Shown: one piece after another, positions 14,530-19,938 of the stretch
Numbering within the stretch: position 1 is the stretch's first letter
How the letters are laid out: each line of letters begins with the position of its first letter
The notes under the pieces: generated by a model
The model's input: the letters and a program-made list of their open reading frames with translations, nothing else
Databases searched by the model: none
Told to the model about the DNA's origin: nothing
Source of the DNA: CAZMNF01 sp964567595
GTDB lineage: Bacteria; Bipolaricaulota; Bipolaricaulia; RBG-16-55-9
DNA: 19,938 nucleotides
Direction of reading: 5' to 3'
Assembly: GCA_964567595.1 (NCBI GenBank)
Contig: CAZMNF010000037.1
Span: forward strand, 1 to 19,938
Position numbers and translations under genes: made by a program

Positions 14530-14850
14530 ATGATGGCGATGCGCACGACCTTGGCGCTCGGCGCCGTGGCGCTGTTGGGGCTCGCCCTGACCGGCTGCTT
14601 CCACGACATGGACACGATGGAGGGCACCGGCACGGTCCGCTACATCGACCTCGAGGGGGGCTTCTACGGCATCGAATCCGACGACGGCGACAAGCTCGAC
14701 CCGGTCAATTTGCGCTCAGAGTTCGAGCAGGATGGCCTGCGCGTGCGCTATCGCGTGCGCCTGGTCAAGGAGGTCATGACGATCCATCAGTGGGGCACGC
14801 CCGTGGAAATCCTGGAGATGGAGACGCTGGCCGCGCCCAACTCGCCCTAG
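14530..14850 (+). CDS. Small lipoprotein with OB-like domain, function unknown
   Basis: A 106-residue protein with a lipoprotein signal peptide ending in LTGC (Cys23 if the first ATG is used), so it should be lipid-anchored in the envelope. The mature part, beginning with a polar FHDMDTMEG stretch, holds a small beta-rich unit: GTVRYIDLEGGFYGI, SDDGDKLDPVNLRSEF, DGLRVRYRVRLVKEV and WGTPVEILEMETL. This pattern occurs in many short bacterial and archaeal proteins of unknown role; I cannot name a function. Three ATGs (14530, 14533, 14539) are in frame. AAAGGGGG ends at 14528, so the second or third gives better spacing than the first, and the first two residues may not be translated. It begins 43 bases after the methyltransferase. 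Confidence 0.85.
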   Translation: MMAMRTTLALGAVALLGLALTGCFHDMDTMEGTGTVRYIDLEGGFYGIESDDGDKLDPVNLRSEFEQDGLRVRYRVRLVKEVMTIHQWGTPVEILEMETLAAPNSP

Positions 14851-14968
14851 CCGTCGCGTCGCTTTCCCGCAGGGTCGGGGGCGCCGACGGGCCGAGATGC
14901 CCGCTCCCCATTGCTGTCATGCGCCGAGCTTGCGGATTGACGAGTTGTGAGGACTGCGATCCCGTGAT

Positions 14969-15478
14969 ATGGAAATTGGACCCGCCATGGCCTGGGACGC
15001 GCGCTGGTACGAGCGTCGGACCGGCATCCCGATGCGCATCTCCGCCGGCGGCGTCGTGACTCGCCCCGAGGCCGGCCGCGTCGTCGTCGCGCTCACCCGC
15101 GAGATCGCCCACTGCCAAGAGCTGCCGGGCTACGTCCTGCCCAAAGGGGGCGTCCAAACGGGCGAGTCGCTCCGGGAAGCCGCCCATCGCGAGGTCAGGG
15201 AGGAGGCCGGACTGAGCAACTTGACGGAATTGGCGCACCTCGGCACCGGCGAGCACCTGAACGTCGACTGGACGCGCTGGGTCCACTCCCACTACTTCCT
15301 CTTCACCACCGATCAAACCGACGCCCAACCGACCGACACCGAGCACCACTTTGACGTCGGCTGGTTCCCGATCGACAAGCTCCCGCCGCTGGCCTGGCGC
15401 GATCAGCACGAGCTGCTCACGCGAGAGCGGGATCGCATCGCTCGCCTCGTCCAAGCCGGATCGACGAGCGCACGGTGA
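14969..15478 (+). CDS. Nudix hydrolase
   Basis: A 169-residue Nudix-family pyrophosphohydrolase, cleaving a nucleoside diphosphate linked to another moiety. The full Nudix box G-x5-E-x7-REVREEAGL is present at residues about 66-88 (GVQTGE, then HREVREEAGL), supplying the metal-binding glutamates. SAGGVV near residue 26 and GYVLPKGG before the box are the usual strands; FDVGWFPIDKLPPLAW later in the protein is also family-like. The pattern resembles diadenosine-polyphosphate or MutT-like Nudix enzymes, but the substrate is not determinable. Start is uncertain: ATG 14969 gives the longest form, while the ATG at 14987 (MAWDARWYE) starts six bases after a GGA. Located between the lipoprotein and the PKD gene, which has its own promoter. 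Confidence 0.93.
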   Translation: MEIGPAMAWDARWYERRTGIPMRISAGGVVTRPEAGRVVVALTREIAHCQELPGYVLPKGGVQTGESLREAAHREVREEAGLSNLTELAHLGTGEHLNVDWTRWVHSHYFLFTTDQTDAQPTDTEHHFDVGWFPIDKLPPLAWRDQHELLTRERDRIARLVQAGSTSAR

Positions 15479-15524
15479 GAGCGAGCAAACGCCTGTCGTC
15501 TGCCAACCACAATCCACGGGGCGC

Positions 15525-15553
15525 TTGTCAAATTTTCTCATAATCGCTAGATT
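15525..15553 (+). promoter_or_regulatory. Sigma70-type promoter of the PKD-protein gene
   Basis: TTGTCA (15525-15530), a 17-bp AT-rich spacer and TAGATT (15548-15553). Five of six -35 bases and four of six -10 bases match the consensus with ideal spacing. Transcription should start near 15560, giving a leader of about 60 bases before the TTG at 15622. Confidence 0.7.
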
Positions 15554-15607
15554 GAACTCTGGATCATCGCGTGATCGGGCGGAGCAACCTGCCACCCAAC
15601 GTACGAA

Positions 15608-15614
15608 GAGGAGG
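15608..15614 (+). promoter_or_regulatory. Shine-Dalgarno site fixing the TTG start of the PKD gene
   Basis: GAGGAGG lies seven bases upstream of the TTG at 15622. The signal peptide starts directly at that TTG, which rules out the longer reading frame from 15571. Confidence 0.85.
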
Positions 15615-15621
15615 CACTTCC

Positions 15622-18594
15622 TTGAAACACGTCCCCAACCCCGTCGGGGCGATACTGTCAATCCTGATCGCGGGTCTCCTGGTCGGCGTCCCCGCCGACG
15701 CCGGGCCCGCCGAGGAGGGGCTCGTAACCCTACCGGACTCCGATCAAGTCGAGGTCGACGTGCGCATGCTGGACGCGAACGGCAACCCGCGCAGCAGCTT
15801 CAACGTGGGCGACAGCGTGCAGGTCGCCGTGGACACGTCGGCCCGAAACGCCGGCCAAGTCTATCTCAACCTGGTCGAGATCGACGCGAACGGCGAGTGC
15901 ACGCTCGTCTTCCCCAACCAGTTCTCCGGCAATCCGGAGGTCGCCACCGGCCGCTTCGTCGTGCCGGACAAGGGCAGCTATCGGCTCCAGGTCACCCCGC
16001 CCGAAGGGACCGACGTCGTCCAGGCGTTCGCCAGCACGGAGCCCTTCGACCTCCGCGACGTCTTCAACGCCTCGACGTCGCAACAGACGCCGTTCGCGGA
16101 CCTCTGCAACGACTCGAGCGACTTTTCCCAGGAGGCGTCCAACGCGACTCAAGGCCTGGCCGTGGAGGGCAAGATCGCCACGGCGTTCACCAGCTTCACG
16201 GTCGGCACGCAGCCGGCCAACCGGAGTCCCATCGCCCAGTTCTCGTTCACGCCGATCAATCCCGGCGTCAATGAGGTCATCACGTTCGACGCCTCGGCGT
16301 CGCAGGACCCGGACGGCCAGATTCAGCGCTACGAGTGGGACTTCGACGGCGACGGTCGCACCGACATCCTGGGGCAACGCGCGCGCGTGCGCTTCAACGA
16401 CGCCGGGCAGGCCAACGTGACGCTAACCGTCACCGACGTGCGCGGCGCCCGCGCCTCGAGCACCAGGACGGTCACCGTCGGCCAGCAGAATCGACGACCG
16501 TCGGCGCGCTTCAGCGTCAATCCCTCGCAACCGCGGGTCAACCAGAGCGTCGCCTTCGACGGCACCGGGTCGACGGATCCCGACGGCCGCATCGTCGAAT
16601 GGCAGTGGACGTTCGAGGACGGCAACCGTCGGCTGACGCTGCAGGGGTCGCGCGTCAGCGTGCGCTTCACCAACGCCGGAACGGTGGACGTTACCCTCAC
16701 CGTGACCGACAACAACGGCGCCACGAACACCACGTCCCGGTCCATCACCGTCGGCCGGCAGAACCAAGCGCCCAACGCGCAGTTCAGCGTGACGCCGCAA
16801 AATCCCCAGGTCAATGAGACGATCACGCTGGACGCCTCGGCCTCCTCGGACCCGGACGGCCAGATCCAGCAGTACGAGTGGGACTTCAACAACGACGGCC
16901 GCACCGACGCGACCGGCCCCGTCGTGCAGACGAGCTTCAACCAGCCGGGGCTGTTCCAGGTCCGCCTCACGGTCCGCGACGCCCGCGGCGCCACCGACAC
17001 CGCCACCCGGTCCATCTCCGTCCGAGAGCGGAACCAGTCGCCGATCGCCCGCTTCAGCGCGACCCCCTCGGATCCGCAGGTCGGCCAGACCGTCACGTTC
17101 GACGCGCGCAACTCCTCGGACCCGGACGGGCAGATCCAGCAGTACGAGTGGGACTTCGACGGCGACGCCCGCACGGACGCCACCGGCGCCGTCACCCGAC
17201 GGAGCTTCAACCAAGCGGCCAGCGTCGAAGTGACCCTGACGGTCAGCGACGACCGGGGGCGACAGGACACGGCCTCCCAGACCATCACCGTTCGCCCGAG
17301 CAACCGCGCGCCGATCGCCCAGTTCAACGTGGATCCGGTCGATCCGCGCGTGGACGAGCGCGTCACCTTTGACGCCTCCAACGCCTTCGACCCGGACGGG
17401 CAGATCTCGCGCTACGAGTGGCGCTTCGGCGATGGATCGTCGGCCACGGGCCGAACGGTTGCGCACCGCTACCGGTCCTCCGGGCCCGTCACGGTGACGC
17501 TCACGGTCACCGACGACCGGGGCGCCAGCGCCAGCAGCACGCAGCAACTGCGCGTGCGCGCGCGCTCCAACCAGGCGCCGGTCGTCAATTTCCAAATCTC
17601 GCCGAGCAATCCGCGCGTCAACGAGACCGTGACGTTCGACGCCTCCAACGCCTTCGACCCGGACGGGCAGATCTCGCGCTACGAGTGGCGCTTCGGCGAC
17701 AACAGTTCAGCCACGGGCCGGACGGTCTCGCACCGATATCGCTCGAGCGGGTCGTTCACCGTGCGGCTGCGCGTGGTGGACAACCAGGGCGCGTCCAACA
17801 TCACCACCCAGTCCGTCCGCGTCCGGGGCCGATCCAACGAGACGCCGATCGCCTCGTTCAACGTCTCCACCGCGACGCCCGAAGCCGGCAACTCGGTCAC
17901 TTTTACCTCGACCGCCTTCGATCCGGATGGCTCGATTTCCCGAACCGAGTGGCGCTTCGGCGACGGCGCGGGGGCCCAGGGCCAGCGCGTGCGACACACC
18001 TACAACCGCTCGGGCACCTTCACGGCAACGCTGACGGTGACCGACGATCGCGGCGCGACGGCCAGCGTCAGCCGCCAGATTGAGGTCGGCTCCTCGCTGC
18101 CGTCCGGGCCCGGCTTCTTCGTCGAGGCCCTCGACGACAGTCGCCTCCGCGTCGTCATCCAGGGCCGATCGAGCTGGCAGTCGAACCGTCCCTTCCGGCT
18201 GCAACTGGAGGCCGACGGGCAGATCACCGGCGTCGAACGCCGGTCCGGGGGAGCCGCTCCCCAGGGCTTGCAACCCCAGCCCGTCAACCAGAGCCGCGTC
18301 GAGCGCACGGGCACCGTCGGCGCGACCCCGGTCCAGTACATCGTCGGCGTCTCCGGCGACACCGGCAAAATCAAGTTCGACCTACGGCTCGACGTCGACG
18401 GCAACGGTCAGCCGGAGCGGAACAAGCGCATCGTCTCGTTGGGAGCACAACTGAAGGAGGCGCCGTCGAACCCCTTCGTGGTCAACTTTGAGCCGGGGAA
18501 CCTGGCGCCGTTGAGCGAGGCGCGCGTCTGCCTCGTGCTCGTCGACCAGCCCGGCTTCCAGTTCACGGTCTGCGTCCCGTACGACGAGCTGTAA
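15622..18594 (+). CDS. Secreted PKD-repeat protein with DUF4384-like N-terminal domain
   Basis: A 990-residue exported protein. Residues 1-28 form a signal peptide (short basic start, hydrophobic core VGAILSILIAGLLVGV, then a small-residue site near PADAG). Residues about 44-145 resemble DUF4384, a beta-sandwich found in lipoproteins and secreted proteins (VRMLDANGNP, FNVGDSVQV, VYLNLVEIDANGECTLVFPN). From residue 200 there are seven PKD-like repeats of 87-91 residues, each opening with N-x-x-P and containing (F/A)DPDG-x-I and a W-x-F core. Residues about 826-990 form a separate C-terminal beta-rich module (FFVEALDDSRLRVVIQG to the end) that I do not recognise. No membrane anchor or sorting signal is seen, so release or surface association is likely. 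PKD domains usually mediate adhesion or protein-protein contact. TTG is the start, supported by GAGGAGG. A 271-residue secreted protein follows after 74 bases. Confidence 0.9.
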   Translation: MKHVPNPVGAILSILIAGLLVGVPADAGPAEEGLVTLPDSDQVEVDVRMLDANGNPRSSFNVGDSVQVAVDTSARNAGQVYLNLVEIDANGECTLVFPNQFSGNPEVATGRFVVPDKGSYRLQVTPPEGTDVVQAFASTEPFDLRDVFNASTSQQTPFADLCNDSSDFSQEASNATQGLAVEGKIATAFTSFTVGTQPANRSPIAQFSFTPINPGVNEVITFDASASQDPDGQIQRYEWDFDGDGRTDILGQRARVRFNDAGQANVTLTVTDVRGARASSTRTVTVGQQNRRPSARFSVNPSQPRVNQSVAFDGTGSTDPDGRIVEWQWTFEDGNRRLTLQGSRVSVRFTNAGTVDVTLTVTDNNGATNTTSRSITVGRQNQAPNAQFSVTPQNPQVNETITLDASASSDPDGQIQQYEWDFNNDGRTDATGPVVQTSFNQPGLFQVRLTVRDARGATDTATRSISVRERNQSPIARFSATPSDPQVGQTVTFDARNSSDPDGQIQQYEWDFDGDARTDATGAVTRRSFNQAASVEVTLTVSDDRGRQDTASQTITVRPSNRAPIAQFNVDPVDPRVDERVTFDASNAFDPDGQISRYEWRFGDGSSATGRTVAHRYRSSGPVTVTLTVTDDRGASASSTQQLRVRARSNQAPVVNFQISPSNPRVNETVTFDASNAFDPDGQISRYEWRFGDNSSATGRTVSHRYRSSGSFTVRLRVVDNQGASNITTQSVRVRGRSNETPIASFNVSTATPEAGNSVTFTSTAFDPDGSISRTEWRFGDGAGAQGQRVRHTYNRSGTFTATLTVTDDRGATASVSRQIEVGSSLPSGPGFFVEALDDSRLRVVIQGRSSWQSNRPFRLQLEADGQITGVERRSGGAAPQGLQPQPVNQSRVERTGTVGATPVQYIVGVSGDTGKIKFDLRLDVDGNGQPERNKRIVSLGAQLKEAPSNPFVVNFEPGNLAPLSEARVCLVLVDQPGFQFTVCVPYDEL
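16219..18096 (+). repeat. Array of seven PKD-domain repeats in DNA
   Basis: Repeat units begin at 16219, 16489, 16762, 17032, 17302, 17569 and 17836, with periods of 270, 273, 270, 270, 267 and 267 bases, all in frame. Units 1, 3 and 4 carry a D-F-(D/N)-x-D-x-R-T-D loop resembling a calcium site. Units 5-7 carry the shorter W-R-F-G-D-(G/N) core. Units 5 and 6 share a 62-base identical stretch (17371-17432 and 17638-17699), including synonymous positions, which indicates recent duplication or gene conversion. Confidence 0.9.
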
Positions 18595-18668
18595 GCCGAC
18601 ATGGAGCGATCCGACGGACGATCCATTGGATCCCTTGACTTGACGACCGACAAAGGAGGAACGAAGCC

Positions 18669-19484
18669 ATGCGTGCCATGAACGGACCGACTCGGCGCTT
18701 CCGCGTCGGCCAAGTGCTCTTGCTGAGCTTGCTTGTGACCCTCGCGCTCGGCGCCGTCAGCTCAACCCCCGTCACGGGGACCGTGGGCGACCGTCCGACC
18801 TTCCGGGCGACGGTGCCGACCCCGGACGCCGGCGTGGTGCAGCTCATCGAACGGGCGCAAAGCGCCGACTATTGGGTCCGAATCCAGACGGGCCAGGACG
18901 TGACGTACTTCAAAGGGAGCGAGTCGTGTCCCAGCTGTGACCAGGCCAACGAGGCCGAGTTCTTCCAGCGGCCCCAGCTGATCGTCGACGGCGAGATGGT
19001 CTGGATGCGCTTGGCCGCCGAGAGCTGGACGCTCAACTTCCGGCCGAGCGCCGACAGCGCCGACACCTACGAGCTCTTCGTCGCGCCGCGACAGCCGAAC
19101 ACGGAGCTGACCGACGAGATCCTGACCCAAGTCGACGAGGCGCTTGCGCCCTTCGAGGTGCTTCCGGGCGACGCGACGTCGCTCGACTTCGCCGCCTACA
19201 ACCCCCCGAGCGACCCGGGGCCGCCGCAAGGCGTGGCCATGACCCCGGCCCTGTACGGCTTCCTCCAGGCCTCAGATTGGACGGTAGCCGCCTCGGAGCG
19301 CGGCGTCGCGCGATCGGGCCTTCGCGCCGTCGTGGACGTGGAGCTAAGTTCAGGCTCAGCCGAGCTGCCGTCGGATCTCGATCTGGTCGTCGAGTCGCGC
19401 TCGGGCGACACAGCTCGGGTTCAAGCGCTCATTCCGCAGCTGGATGACCTGGCGCGAGCGTCAAGCGTCCAGAACGTGCAATGA
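18669..19484 (+). CDS. Secreted protein of unknown function with a CPSC motif
   Basis: A 271-residue protein with an N-terminal signal peptide (basic RRFRVG, then VLLLSLLVTLALGAV, small residues to about 32) and no further membrane span. The mature part has Cys87-Pro-Ser-Cys90 after a YFKGSE strand, several aromatic and acidic segments (EFFQRPQLIVDGEMVWMRL, LDFAAYNPPSDPGPPQG), and a C-terminal region rich in acidic residues. I do not recognise the family. CxxC could be a redox pair or half of a metal site; only two cysteines are present, so an isolated metal site is less likely. AAAGGAGGA nine bases upstream supports the ATG at 18669. The 74-base gap after the PKD gene suggests the two are co-transcribed and that this protein acts with it outside the cytoplasm. 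A strong terminator follows 84 bases after the stop. Confidence 0.82.
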   Translation: MRAMNGPTRRFRVGQVLLLSLLVTLALGAVSSTPVTGTVGDRPTFRATVPTPDAGVVQLIERAQSADYWVRIQTGQDVTYFKGSESCPSCDQANEAEFFQRPQLIVDGEMVWMRLAAESWTLNFRPSADSADTYELFVAPRQPNTELTDEILTQVDEALAPFEVLPGDATSLDFAAYNPPSDPGPPQGVAMTPALYGFLQASDWTVAASERGVARSGLRAVVDVELSSGSAELPSDLDLVVESRSGDTARVQALIPQLDDLARASSVQNVQ

Positions 19485-19567
19485 TCGGCATAAGCCATTT
19501 TGAACGCAGACCCCACAGGCTTACTGAGCACTGAGCCAAGACGAGCATGCCGACAACAACAAATCGG

Positions 19568-19607
19568 GAGCCCCATGGTCGACAGCGCAGGCCATGGGGC
19601 TCTTCTT
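19568..19607 (+). terminator. Intrinsic terminator of the PKD / 271-residue-protein unit
   Basis: GAGCCCCATGG (19568-19578) and CCATGGGGCTC (19592-19602) form a perfect 11-bp stem with a 13-base loop, followed by TTCTT. The T-run is short, but the stem is the strongest in the window and lies just after the last gene of the unit. Confidence 0.75.
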
Positions 19608-19759
19608 GGCCGCATGGGCCGATCCCACCTCATATGGTGGCATATGCTCCGCGCCTTCTGCTCTTGTTTTCCTATATGCGGTACAAGTCGCCGATTCCCT
19701 GGGCTTTCTCGCGGACGACGCGACGTCGACTCAGGGCCACTCCCCTGTGATGTCTATGT

Positions 19760-19787
19760 TTGACAAGTGGAAAATGTCATGTACACT
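19760..19787 (+). promoter_or_regulatory. Near-consensus sigma70 promoter facing out of the window
   Basis: TTGACA (19760-19765), a 16-bp spacer and TACACT (19782-19787), in a locally AT-rich stretch. A TGACA-N9-TGTCA inverted repeat (19761-19779) runs through the -35 box and spacer. Transcription should start near 19794. No gene with a credible start and ribosome site lies between here and the window end; the target is either beyond 19938 or an RNA. Confidence 0.65.
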
Positions 19788-19938
19788 GTAAATAACATGC
19801 CCCGGCCGGCGTTGCGGCCACAGGAAGGTTATCACGATCTCGGCGCACGACATTCCTGAGCGCCTCTGCGTTCACCACACGCGAGCAAAGACTTACCTGA
19901 GGGCGCAGTCGCTGAGCTGGCGGTAGCCACGGCAAACG

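Larger units (their letters stand above)
19485..19938. other. 454-base stretch without a recognisable gene
   Basis: Besides the terminator and outward promoter, it holds CATATG-GTGG-CATATG (19631-19646), a GGCCG/CGGCC stem-loop (19804-19819) just inside the predicted transcript, and AGGAAGG (19822-19828) with no start codon at a proper distance. A 20-codon frame beginning with ATG at 19797 would be almost leaderless but has no independent support. The stretch is less GC-rich than the rest of the window. Confidence 0.5.

Noticed and set aside
14851..14890. Possible stem CCGTCG/CGACGG after the lipoprotein gene.
   Set aside because: Only six pairs, a 28-base loop and no T-run; not a convincing terminator.
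16423..17595. Long minus-strand open frames opposite the PKD repeats.
   Set aside because: They mirror the repeat periodicity and GC-rich codon use of the plus-strand gene and show no domain.
19797..19859. 20-codon ATG frame just after the outward promoter.
   Set aside because: Leaderless, no homology seen and no coding signal; kept only as a note in the intergenic entry.

Overview
This is a GC-rich bacterial chromosome segment with tightly packed genes. Many start codons overlap the preceding stop codon (ATGA, GTGA and TAGTG junctions), and TTG and GTG starts occur next to strong Shine-Dalgarno sites. No rRNA, tRNA, CRISPR array, transposase or phage gene was found. A lipobox protein, a secreted protein and sigma70-like promoters indicate a bacterium. 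I cannot fix the phylum from the sequence alone. The combination of an FbaB/DhnA-type aldolase, a GH133 debranching enzyme, a Rieske protein with a long helical tail and a PKD-repeat protein would fit a GC-rich, possibly thermophilic lineage such as Chloroflexota or Bipolaricaulota, but this is only a guess.

Layout. (1) 41-391 (+): csaA-like tRNA-binding protein with a TTG start. It ends three bases from a minus-strand block. (2) 3400-395 (-): two related four-helix membrane proteins, one fused to a MerR-like DNA-binding domain, then an O6-alkylguanine-DNA alkyltransferase and an AzlC/AzlD amino-acid exporter pair, most joined by stop-start overlaps. (3) 3401-3673: a divergent regulatory region with two near-identical 14-bp palindromes 51 bp apart and, nearer the aldolase, a perfect 14-bp palindrome within a cluster of TCAAC/GTTGA elements. 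(4) 3674-9294 (+): class I fructose-bisphosphate aldolase, glycogen-debranching enzyme and a large GH63-type glucosidase, a carbohydrate-breakdown operon. (5) 13095-9375 (-): a flavin-binding PNPOx-like protein, a Rieske protein with a roughly 450-residue helical domain, and an MFS exporter. (6) 13345-15478 (+): DCC-family thiol protein, SAM methyltransferase, small lipoprotein and Nudix hydrolase. (7) 15622-19484 (+): a secreted 990-residue protein (DUF4384-like domain, seven PKD repeats, unrecognised C-terminal module) and a secreted 271-residue protein of unknown function, closed by a perfect 11-bp-stem terminator. (8) 19485-19938: no convincing gene, but a near-consensus promoter pointing out of the window.

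How the genes work together. The clearest functional unit is block 4: the two glycosidases release sugar from stored or compatible-solute glucosides, and the aldolase serves glycolysis or gluconeogenesis. Block 5 looks like a redox unit, with a flavoprotein and an iron-sulfur protein overlapping by one base. Block 7 is probably an envelope or extracellular pair. The least described element is the membrane-anchored MerR-like protein with its stand-alone membrane paralogue and the paired operators just upstream of their operon.
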